Shown here piece after piece: positions 53,895-61,145 of a DNA stretch of 64,000 bases; the first letter of the stretch is position 1, and every line of letters begins with the position of its first letter. Origin of the DNA: Granulicella tundricola MP5ACTX9 (GTDB taxonomy: Bacteria; Acidobacteriota; Terriglobia; Terriglobales; Acidobacteriaceae); NCBI RefSeq assembly GCF_000178975.2, contig NC_015064.1, forward strand, positions 2,170,001 to 2,234,000, read 5' to 3'. The notes beneath the pieces were generated by a model, which was given only the letters and a program-made list of their open reading frames with translations, did not search any database and was not told where the DNA came from. A program made the translations under genes and the position numbers.

Positions 53895-54980
53895 CTACAG
53901 TTCAATCCAGGCCTTTGTTGTTGGCGTCAGGATCTCGCATCCCTCAACCGTGACCAGCACCGTATCTTCGATGCGTACGCCGAACTTCCCGGGCATATAA
54001 ACGCCGGGTTCAATTGTAACTACCATTCCGGCCTTCAGCTTCTGTTCCTGTTTCTTACCCAGCCTCGGCCCCTCATGAATCTCGATTCCAACCCCATGCC
54101 CGGTGGAGTGCGTAAACCACTCCGCCAGCCCCGCACCCTCCAGAACCCCGCGAGCGGCCTGGTCCACAGCCTGCGCCGTCACACCCGCCTTCACCGCGGC
54201 AACACCCGCCTCCTGCGCCGCCAGCACCGCCTCATACGCCTCGCGCTCACCCGCTTTCGCCCGGCCCATGTGAACGGTCCTGGTCATATCGGAGCAGTAC
54301 CCATTCAGCACCACGCCAAAGTCCATCGTCACAAAGCCGCGCTTCGGAATCTTCGCTGTCGTAGCCCGTCCATGCGGCAGCGCGGACCGTTCCCCGCCCG
54401 CAATGATCGTCTCAAAGCTCATCCTCTCCGCACCGTTCAGCCTGGCCATGTACTCCAGCGCCATTGCGACCTCCATCTCGGTCGCCCCAGCCACCACATG
54501 CTCCAGGCACTCATCGAACAGCCTGCATCCCAGTGCCGCGGCCTCCCGCATCCGGTCGATCTCGTCCTCGTCCTTGATCTCGCGCAGCTTCGCAATCAAA
54601 GGACCCACAGCCACAAAAAAACTCTTGCGCAGCTTCGCCGGCAACGCCGCCTTCAGCCCATCGAGCGCCGCCACTGTAGTCTGCGTCTCGTCGAACCCGC
54701 AGCTCAAAATTCCCTCAGCCACCGCCCACGCACAAGCCGTAGGGACCACCGGCTGATCCGCAATCACGACCTTCAGCCCGTCGACCTCTGCCGCCGCCTG
54801 CGCCGTATAGCGCCCGTCCGTAAACAGCGTCCCCCGCCCGCCCCGCATGACAATCACGGCATTGGAGCCGGTAAATCCTGAAAGGTAGCGAACATCCGCA
54901 AGGTTCGTCACCAGCAAGGCCTCTGCACCGCTCTTCGCAATCGCAGCCGCCAACTTCCTCTTCCGTGCCGTAGGTATCAT
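53895..54980 (-). CDS. Xaa-Pro-type aminopeptidase, M24 family
   Basis: About 361 residues. An N-terminal creatinase-like domain (ALLVTNLADVRYLSGFTGSNAVIVM, GTLFTDGRYTAQA) precedes the pita-bread catalytic domain. Metal ligands are recognisable in VTMDFGVVLNGYCSDMTRT (two Asp), HSTGHGVGIEIHEGP (His), VVTIEPGVYMPG (Glu) and VRIEDTVLVT (Glu). It removes N-terminal residues before proline in cytosolic peptides. ATG 54980 (MIPTARKRK) is used because the upstream extension to 55115 is not family-like and would overlap the divergent phosphoesterase gene. Confidence 0.95.
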   Translation of the reverse strand: MIPTARKRKLAAAIAKSGAEALLVTNLADVRYLSGFTGSNAVIVMRGGRGTLFTDGRYTAQAAAEVDGLKVVIADQPVVPTACAWAVAEGILSCGFDETQTTVAALDGLKAALPAKLRKSFFVAVGPLIAKLREIKDEDEIDRMREAAALGCRLFDECLEHVVAGATEMEVAMALEYMARLNGAERMSFETIIAGGERSALPHGRATTAKIPKRGFVTMDFGVVLNGYCSDMTRTVHMGRAKAGEREAYEAVLAAQEAGVAAVKAGVTAQAVDQAARGVLEGAGLAEWFTHSTGHGVGIEIHEGPRLGKKQEQKLKAGMVVTIEPGVYMPGKFGVRIEDTVLVTVEGCEILTPTTKAWIEL

Positions 54981-55053
54981 CGACCCCCATCTTACCGGAC
55001 TTGCCCTCCCGCCCGCAGAGGACCAGAACCCGCCCAACCCGGTATCATGAACT

Positions 55054-55950
55054 ATGCCAGTCGTTTCCCCGGCCTCGCGTTCCCAATCCGCTCCCACCCG
55101 CCACACCCGCCGCAACTTCCTCCTCGGCTCCGCAGCCGCGGCAGCCGGCGTCGCCCTCTACTCCGGCGAATTCGCCCGCCACCACATCGACGTCACCCAA
55201 CGCACCTTTGCCATCCGCAACCTGCCCCCCGCCTTCAACGGCTTCCGCTTCGTCCAGATCAGCGATATTCACCTTGAAGAGTTTACTGAAGAGTTCTTCC
55301 TCACCCAGGTGGTCAAACGCGTCAACGCCCTCGCCCCGGACCTCGTCCTCATCACCGGCGACTACGTCACCAACGGCATCCAGTCCACGCGCGTCTCCCT
55401 CGCCGCCGCCGGCCGCTGCGGAGCCCTGCTCAATGCACTCGATTGCCCCCAGCGCTTCGGCATCCTCGGCAACCACGACGCCGTTCTCGACCCCTTCGTC
55501 GTCCGCGACCACCTGCAGAACAACGGAATCCCGCTCCTCGTCAACCAGTTCACCCGCATCGAACGCGGCGGTCAGCACCTCTGGCTCGGCGGCCTGGACG
55601 ACATCCTCAGCGGCCATCCAAATCTCGATCTCGTCATGCCCCCCAGCCCGGACGCCCCCGTCATCGTCATGGCCCACGAGCCCGACTACGTCGATGCCAT
55701 CGTCAAACATCCCCGCGGCAAGCTCGTAGACCTGGTCCTCTCCGGCCACACCCACGGTGGACAGATCCGTCTCCCCGGCCTCCGCCCCTTCAAAGCCGCA
55801 CTTCCAACCATGGGAGAGATCTACACGGAAGGCCACTATAACTTCGGCCCTATGCAGCTCTACGTCAACCGCGGTCTGGGCACAGTAGGCCTTCCCTTCC
55901 GCCTTAACTGCCCGCCGGAGATCACAGTAGCCACCCTCCGCCCCGCCTGA
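55054..55950 (+). CDS. Calcineurin-like metallophosphoesterase with Tat signal
   Basis: A 298-residue protein with a twin-arginine-type signal (HTRRNFLLGSAAAAAGVALY), so it is probably exported folded. The metallophosphoesterase motifs are in order: FVQISDIHLE (D-x-H), LITGDYV (GD), FGILGNHD (GNHD), VMAHEPDYVD (H) and LVLSGHTHGGQIRLP (GHTHGG). It resembles the YkuE/YaeI-type phosphohydrolases acting on UDP-sugar-lipid or phosphodiester substrates, but the substrate is not certain. It is divergent from the M24 peptidase gene and convergent with the small HTH gene. Confidence 0.94.
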   Translation: MPVVSPASRSQSAPTRHTRRNFLLGSAAAAAGVALYSGEFARHHIDVTQRTFAIRNLPPAFNGFRFVQISDIHLEEFTEEFFLTQVVKRVNALAPDLVLITGDYVTNGIQSTRVSLAAAGRCGALLNALDCPQRFGILGNHDAVLDPFVVRDHLQNNGIPLLVNQFTRIERGGQHLWLGGLDDILSGHPNLDLVMPPSPDAPVIVMAHEPDYVDAIVKHPRGKLVDLVLSGHTHGGQIRLPGLRPFKAALPTMGEIYTEGHYNFGPMQLYVNRGLGTVGLPFRLNCPPEITVATLRPA

Positions 55951-55951
55951 C

Positions 55952-55971
55952 CGCACTTAAAATAAAGTGCG
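55952..55971. terminator. Weak hairpin between convergent genes
   Basis: CGCACTT (55952-55958) and AAGTGCG (55965-55971) form a 7-bp stem with a 6-base loop just after the phosphoesterase stop. It has no T-run on the + strand, so it may be a weak terminator or 3'-end stabiliser. Confidence 0.35.
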
Positions 55972-56037
55972 TGCCATAGTGCGAATAAGTCATCTGGAAT
56001 GAAGACTTTGCAAGCTAATTTGAATGGGGGTGGGACC

Positions 56038-56292
56038 CTAGCGAGCCCGGCCCACAGGCTTCTTTTCCTTAGGCATTACGCTCACCGGCCCAGGCTCGCG
56101 CACGCCGCTCTTCTCCACCATCCAGGCATCCAGCAGGCTACGCTTGAAGCGCCAGCGGTTCCCCAGCTTGAACGCCGGGATCAGCCCCTCGCTCGCATAA
56201 CGGTAAAGCGTATCGCCGCTGATCCCCAGATAGTCCGACGCCTGCCGGATATCCATCACCTCACGCAGCATCGTATGGACAGCACTTGCCAT
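56038..56292 (-). CDS. Small helix-turn-helix protein (excisionase/MerR-like HTH)
   Basis: About 84 residues with an HTH_17-type motif, MDIRQASDYLGISGDTLYRY, followed by ASEGLIPAFKLGNRWRFKRSLLDAWM, the winged part of excisionase-like DNA-binding proteins. It ends with a basic tail (MPKEKKPVGRAR). Such proteins act as transcription regulators or recombination directionality factors. No integrase or phage gene is seen nearby, so a regulatory role is more likely. ATG 56292 has GAGGG about eight bases upstream; the frame also opens at GTG 56307. Confidence 0.85.
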   Translation of the reverse strand: MASAVHTMLREVMDIRQASDYLGISGDTLYRYASEGLIPAFKLGNRWRFKRSLLDAWMVEKSGVREPGPVSVMPKEKKPVGRAR

Positions 56293-56411
56293 CGCCAAAT
56301 CCCTCACACGCCCCGCTCACGGCTGGTTGCGTACCCCCTTTGTACTCACTCCGAGCCCCCCGCACAATATCTAATCTAGGCACTTGGCAACTTCGTCACC
56401 CCCCACAAAGA

Positions 56412-57443
56412 TTACGGCCGCCACCACCCCGACCGAACCTCCTGCCCCGCCACAAACTCCGTAGGCTCCCCCGGCCCCGGTGAAAACAGCGTAATTCCCT
56501 GCTCATCCGCCAGCTTCGTCACCTCTTCAATCGGCTCCCGCCACCCATGCAGCGCCAGGTTGAACAGACCCCAGTGGATCGGCATCAGCACCCCGCCCCC
56601 CAGCTCCTCAAACGCCTTCACCGCCCCCTCCGACCCCAGGTGGATCGTCTTCCAAAGCTCATTGAACGCCCCAACCTCCAGCATTGTCAGGTCGAAGGGC
56701 CCGTAAGCCTTCTGGATCGCCGGAAACCCGTCCCACTCGCCCGAGTCCGCACCGTAATAAACCCTATGCTTCGCACCCCCAAACACAAAAGCCGCCCACA
56801 GCGTCTCAAACCGATTCGTCAAGCTGCGCCCGGAGAAATGCCGGGAAGGCACAGAAGTCACCGTAGCCTCCGCCCCGTTCACCCCCTTGACCACCAAACT
56901 CTCCGTCCAATCCAGCTCGGTGATCCGGTCCGCCCGCACCCCAAACTTCCGCAAATCCGCCCCCACCCCCAGCGAAGTAATCCACCGCATCTCCGGCCGC
57001 ATCGCAGCCAGCGCCTTCACCGTACCCGCCCCCAGGTGGTCATAATGATCATGCGAGATCACCACCGCATCGATCGCCGGCAGCTCTTCCAGCGGAATCG
57101 TTGGCGCAAAAAATCTCTTCGGCCCAAACCACTGCACCGGAGCCGCACGCAGATCCCAAACCGGGTCCGTCAGCAGCTTCACTCCGTCAATCTCCACCAG
57201 CGTCGACGAGTGCCCAAACCAAGTCACCCTCAGCCCACTCTCCGGCTCCGCACCATACACCTGCGCATCCGTCCGAAACGGCCCCAGCCCACCCTTAGGC
57301 TCCGTCTCCGCCTTGTTCGTCACATACATCGGCAGCAGTTTCAACATCAACGACAGGTCACCTACCGAAGTCGGCACCACATTCTCAAACTTCTTCCCAC
57401 TCTTCTTCGCCCGTTCCAACGTCCGCATGCTGATTGGATGCAC
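56412..57443 (-). CDS. MBL-fold metal-dependent hydrolase (UlaG/NAPE-PLD-like)
   Basis: A 343-residue protein of the metallo-beta-lactamase fold: VTWFGHSSTLVEIDGVKLLTDPVW, the zinc motif VVISHDHYDHLGAGT (HxHxDH), VTSVPSRHFSGRS with a downstream His, VYYGADSGEWDGF and GGVLMPIHWGLFNLAL. The arrangement fits the UlaG/RomA/NAPE-PLD group, whose members hydrolyse phosphodiester or lactone bonds. The substrate is not known. It starts 12 bases after the TraB/GumN gene ends, on the same strand, so the two may be co-transcribed. Confidence 0.9.
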   Translation of the reverse strand: MHPISMRTLERAKKSGKKFENVVPTSVGDLSLMLKLLPMYVTNKAETEPKGGLGPFRTDAQVYGAEPESGLRVTWFGHSSTLVEIDGVKLLTDPVWDLRAAPVQWFGPKRFFAPTIPLEELPAIDAVVISHDHYDHLGAGTVKALAAMRPEMRWITSLGVGADLRKFGVRADRITELDWTESLVVKGVNGAEATVTSVPSRHFSGRSLTNRFETLWAAFVFGGAKHRVYYGADSGEWDGFPAIQKAYGPFDLTMLEVGAFNELWKTIHLGSEGAVKAFEELGGGVLMPIHWGLFNLALHGWREPIEEVTKLADEQGITLFSPGPGEPTEFVAGQEVRSGWWRP

Positions 57444-57455
57444 CTCTCCCTGAAA

Positions 57456-58385
57456 CTACTCGCGTACCGCCTTGAACCCCTTGGCCTCCAGGTCATGCTG
57501 CACGCTATCCGGCCCCGCCAGGTGCGCCGCCCCAATCGCCACAAACGCCACCCCCGGCTTGTCGCTCTTCAGCAGCGTAGCCAGTTCATCCGCAAAGCGA
57601 GCATTCCGTTCCACCACCAGCTTCTTGTAAAGCTCCGGATACTTCGCCCGAAACTCCCCATTTTCCATCTCGCCGATCTTGTCCACGTCCCCCCGCTCCC
57701 AAGACCCGATGATCTCCTCCATCTGCGCCCCGCTCTTCGGCAGATCGATCAGCTCCTGGTGCAGCAGCGCCACCTGTTCGGGGACCGGAAAATCCGCAAA
57801 GTAATGCAGTTGCTGATCCGCCGTTTCAAATCCCACAATCTTCTTCGAGCTGTCCTTAGCATCCCCCGTCAGCTTCACATCCACACCGCTCGCCGGATCA
57901 TATCCAGCCTTCAACATCGGCAGCACGGACAGCGTCATGTAGGCGAGCCAAGGCTTCATCGGCTCCATCGCCACCTCACCCGGGAACCCCATCCCCTTCA
58001 CCGCCGCATCCAGCAACGCCACATCTTCCTTTGAGATCACGGTCGAAAGCGGATGATCCTTATCCATCCCCAGTTCCATCACCAGCGGCTGCATGGAAGC
58101 CGGATCGTCCACCTTCGCGACCTCAACATAAAGCGTATCGCTCTTCTTGAACGCCTCCGCCACCTTCGGCGTCTGCCACACCACCCCCGGCTTCATCACA
58201 TGCACGGTCCCAAACAGATACACCGTCTCATGCTCCCCCTGCACCTTCCACATCGCAGGATTAGCCTTCACCGCAGCCGGCGCAACCACCGCCGGAGCAG
58301 CCGCAGGTGCAGCACTCGGCGCAACCTGCGCCCCCACCTGACCTGCCACCAGAACCAGACCCGCACACACAAAACCCTTGAACAT
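57456..58385 (-). CDS. TraB/GumN family protein, secreted
   Basis: About 309 residues with a signal peptide (FKGFVCAGLVLVAGQVGAQ). The TraB/GumN motifs are visible: MWKVQGEHETVYLFGTVHVMKPG (the GTVH signature), TLYVEVAKVDD, DSSKKIVGFETADQQL and, at the C terminus, FVAIGAAHLAGPDSV (the second His region), the pattern of a proposed metalloprotease fold. Its role in bacteria is not settled; GumN lies in xanthan loci. ATG 58385 has GGAG at good spacing. The next gene upstream on this strand is an acid phosphatase. Confidence 0.93.
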   Translation of the reverse strand: MFKGFVCAGLVLVAGQVGAQVAPSAAPAAAPAVVAPAAVKANPAMWKVQGEHETVYLFGTVHVMKPGVVWQTPKVAEAFKKSDTLYVEVAKVDDPASMQPLVMELGMDKDHPLSTVISKEDVALLDAAVKGMGFPGEVAMEPMKPWLAYMTLSVLPMLKAGYDPASGVDVKLTGDAKDSSKKIVGFETADQQLHYFADFPVPEQVALLHQELIDLPKSGAQMEEIIGSWERGDVDKIGEMENGEFRAKYPELYKKLVVERNARFADELATLLKSDKPGVAFVAIGAAHLAGPDSVQHDLEAKGFKAVRE

Positions 58386-58426
58386 CAAATCTCCAATCGC
58401 TCTCAATAGTGCTGTAGCTGCTTTGA

Positions 58427-59272
58427 CTACGGCAGGTAATAAAAAGGGTTAGGCAGCTTCACGCTGATCTCGGCCCTCGGCTCCCCGTTCAGATCGCTCC
58501 ACTGATCCCCCACACTCATCACAATCCGGTATCCCGCTGCCACAATCTTCCCACGCTCCGCAGCCTTATACGCCACCGTCGGCATGCCTTTCTCCTCAGC
58601 ATTCCGCAGCACCAGCCCGGCCCACCCGCTGTACCCGACAGCCTTCAGATTCCTCTCCGTAGCCGCCCTCTGCTCCTCCGGCCGCCCCGTCAGGAAGAAC
58701 ACCGCGACCCCCTTAGCCCTGGCCTCCTCAAACACCTGCATCATCCCCGGAACCGCCACTGCGGCCTCCGGCGTGACCACCCACCCATTGAACATCTCCG
58801 GGATATACCCAAAGTCCTCCCGCTTCATCTCGCAGTAGCTTGAAAGCGTCGTCTCGTCGATATCCAGCACCAGCGCCAGCTTCTCTCCAGCCTTATGCCC
58901 CTGCACCGCCATATCCAGTGCACCCTTCGCCCGCATAGCCTGCGCCTGCACATCGCTCCAGTAACACCCGCCGTTCCCGACACAATCCCCATAGTCCTTC
59001 AGCCGGTAGCGAGCCACCCCGAAGTTCTCCAGCGGCTCCGCAGCCACCAGCACACTCGGATCGACCGCACCACCCTCAGCCGTCTTCCTCGCCGCCTCCA
59101 CAGAGGGCCGAGCCACCTCCACCGGATGAAACGTCTGCCCCGGAGCCAGCGGCACCGGCAGCTTCTTCGCCACCGGGCAGGCAGGAGGCCCCGCCGACTC
59201 CTGCCCCCACATCCCACCCACGAAGACCAGCACTACCGCCGCAAAGCTAAGACTTCGTCGCACTCGCCTCAT
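58427..59272 (-). CDS. HAD-superfamily acid phosphatase (class B/lipoprotein e(P4)-like), secreted
   Basis: About 281 residues with a signal peptide (LSFAAVVLVFVGGMWGQ). The HAD motifs are LALVLDIDETTLSSY (nucleophile Asp and second Asp), VAVFFLTGRPEEQRAATERNL (motif II Thr) and the IVMSVGDQWSDLNG segment (acidic motif). This is the plant-type/class B acid phosphatase family, acting on nucleotide and sugar phosphates in the periplasm. ATG 59272 overlaps the end of the upstream acyl-CoA ligase gene by 26 bases, so translational coupling is likely; the frame also opens at TTG 59290. Confidence 0.93.
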   Translation of the reverse strand: MRRVRRSLSFAAVVLVFVGGMWGQESAGPPACPVAKKLPVPLAPGQTFHPVEVARPSVEAARKTAEGGAVDPSVLVAAEPLENFGVARYRLKDYGDCVGNGGCYWSDVQAQAMRAKGALDMAVQGHKAGEKLALVLDIDETTLSSYCEMKREDFGYIPEMFNGWVVTPEAAVAVPGMMQVFEEARAKGVAVFFLTGRPEEQRAATERNLKAVGYSGWAGLVLRNAEEKGMPTVAYKAAERGKIVAAGYRIVMSVGDQWSDLNGEPRAEISVKLPNPFYYLP

Positions 59273-61034
59273 CCGCGTAGAACTCTCCAATCTCTTTCTC
59301 GTACTTCTTCTCGATCACCCGCCGCTTCATCTTCATACTAGGCGTCATCTCGCCGTCTTCCACGGACCACTCATCTCCCACAACGGCAATCCGCTTCATC
59401 GTCTCATACGGCGGAAGCTCCTTATTCACTGCGTCCACGATCCGCTGGTACTCCGCCACGACCTTCTTATCCTTGACCAGCTCCTTGCGATCCGTTGTCC
59501 CAACCCCCTGCGACTGCGCCCACTTCTCCAGCGCCTGGAAGTTCGGCGAGATCAACACACATGCAAACTTGTGCTTATCCCCCACCATCGCCGCCTGCCC
59601 TACCAGCGTGTTCGCCTTCAGCTTGTTCTCCACCGGCTGCGGCGCAATCAGCTTGCCGCCACTGGTCTTCAGCAGCTCTTTCTTGCGGTCCGTGATCGAA
59701 AGATACCCGTTCTCCAGCTTGCCGATATCGCCCGTCTTGAACCAGCCATCCTCGGTAAACGCCTCGGCGGTCTCCTTCTCCTTTTGCCAGTAGCCCTTGA
59801 AGATCGAAGGCCCCTTCACCTCCAACTCGCCATCCGCCGCAAACCGCACCTCAACGTTCTTCAGCACCGGCCCAACCGTCCCAATGCTATGGGTCTGCGG
59901 ATAGTTCAACGCAATCACCGGCGAGGTCTCCGTCAACCCATACCCCTCAAAGATCCGAATCCCCACATCCGCAAACCAACCCGCCGTATCCATCCCCAGC
60001 GGTGCACCGCCTGAAACAAATGTATGCGCACACCCGCCAAATGCCTCGCGGATCTTCGAGTACACCAGCTTGTCCGCAATCTTCCACGCCAGCCCGCTCG
60101 GCGTCTTGCCTTCGAGCACCTCCGGCCGATGCTTCTCGCCCGTCTTGATCGCCCACTGAAGAATCCCCTTCTTCACAGGCGAGTGCGCACTCTTGCCCTC
60201 CACCGCCTGCCGAATCTTCTCGTACACCCGCGGCACACCCACAAAGATCGTCGGCTTGGTCGCCTTCATCGCCGCCGCCATCAGATCGAACTTCGTGCAA
60301 TAAGCAATCCGCGCCCCATGGCACATCATCGCGTAGTCCAGATGGCGAGCCGTCACATGCGAAAGCGGCAGAAACGAGATCGAAGAGTCCGTGTCATGAA
60401 ATCCGAAAGGATCGGTCGAAAGATTCAGATTGCACGCAATATTCCCATGCGTCAGACGAACACCCTTCGGCTCACCCGTCGTCCCGGACGTGTAGATGAG
60501 CGTCGCCAGATCGTCGCCCGTCACCTCCCGTGCCGCAGCATCAAAGCTCGCATCCGCCACCTGCAACCCAGCTGCCGCCTCCATGATCTTGGCAAAGCTC
60601 TCCGCATCAGGAAACTCGCCCTGATCCATCACCACCACACGCTCCAGCGCCGGCAACTCCCCCGCCCCCGCCAGCTTCTCGTACTGCTCCTTGGTCGAGA
60701 ACACCGCCACCTTCGACCCCGAATCCCGCAGCGAATACCCCAACTGCTCCGGCGTCAGCGTCCCATACAGCGGCACATCCACAGCACCCAGCGCAAAGCA
60801 CGCAAAGTCCGTCACCGCCCACTCCCAGCGATTCTCACTCAGCAGCGCGACCCGGTCGCCCTTCACCACACCCCAGGACTTCAACGCCGCCGCCAGCGCC
60901 CGGATCTTCCCATAAAGCTCGGCAGAAGTAATCGGCTTCCAGCTCCCGTCGACGTCCTGCCACAGCATCGCCTGCTTGCTTCCCCGGCTCGTCACCTTTG
61001 CCATCACGTCATTCAGCGTCTTCAGATCAAACAT
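59247..61034 (-). CDS. Long-chain fatty-acid CoA ligase (AMP-forming)
   Basis: A 595-residue acyl-CoA synthetase. It has the AMP-binding P-loop LIYTSGTTGEPKGVRLTHGN, SFLPLSHVTAR, the motif GYGLTETSPVIALNYP, the hinge WFKTGDIGKLENGYLSITDRKKEL and KTSGGKLIAPQPVENKL, the FACS/AACS15-type arrangement of membrane-associated long-chain ligases. It activates fatty acids to acyl-CoA with ATP. ATG 61034 begins the protein. The downstream acid phosphatase overlaps its 3' end. A strong terminator separates it from gltB upstream. Confidence 0.95.
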   Translation of the reverse strand: MFDLKTLNDVMAKVTSRGSKQAMLWQDVDGSWKPITSAELYGKIRALAAALKSWGVVKGDRVALLSENRWEWAVTDFACFALGAVDVPLYGTLTPEQLGYSLRDSGSKVAVFSTKEQYEKLAGAGELPALERVVVMDQGEFPDAESFAKIMEAAAGLQVADASFDAAAREVTGDDLATLIYTSGTTGEPKGVRLTHGNIACNLNLSTDPFGFHDTDSSISFLPLSHVTARHLDYAMMCHGARIAYCTKFDLMAAAMKATKPTIFVGVPRVYEKIRQAVEGKSAHSPVKKGILQWAIKTGEKHRPEVLEGKTPSGLAWKIADKLVYSKIREAFGGCAHTFVSGGAPLGMDTAGWFADVGIRIFEGYGLTETSPVIALNYPQTHSIGTVGPVLKNVEVRFAADGELEVKGPSIFKGYWQKEKETAEAFTEDGWFKTGDIGKLENGYLSITDRKKELLKTSGGKLIAPQPVENKLKANTLVGQAAMVGDKHKFACVLISPNFQALEKWAQSQGVGTTDRKELVKDKKVVAEYQRIVDAVNKELPPYETMKRIAVVGDEWSVEDGEMTPSMKMKRRVIEKKYEKEIGEFYADEASATKS

Positions 61035-61102
61035 CGTTAGTCAGCCTCTCGGGGCAGGATCACCCAATCCCGCCACTCTACTGAAACCCACCCGCAAAGT
61101 AA

Positions 61103-61133
61103 AAGCCCCCGCCCCAGGAAGGGACGGGGGCTT
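61103..61133 (-). terminator. Rho-independent terminator downstream of gltB
   Basis: A perfect 9-bp GC-rich stem (AAGCCCCCG at 61103-61111 with CGGGGGCTT at 61125-61133) is followed on the minus strand by TTTACTTT, the expected T-tract. It sits 13 bases after the gltB stop, in the gap before the acyl-CoA ligase start. Confidence 0.85.
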
Positions 61134-61145
61134 ATGAACAGGCTG

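Noticed and set aside
56038..56292. Excisionase-like gene as a sign of an integrated element
   Set aside because: No integrase, attachment repeats or phage genes lie nearby; the fold is common in ordinary regulators.
56547..58034. 495-codon plus-strand open frame
   Set aside because: Antisense to the MBL-fold and TraB/GumN genes, His/Arg/Leu-rich and without motifs.
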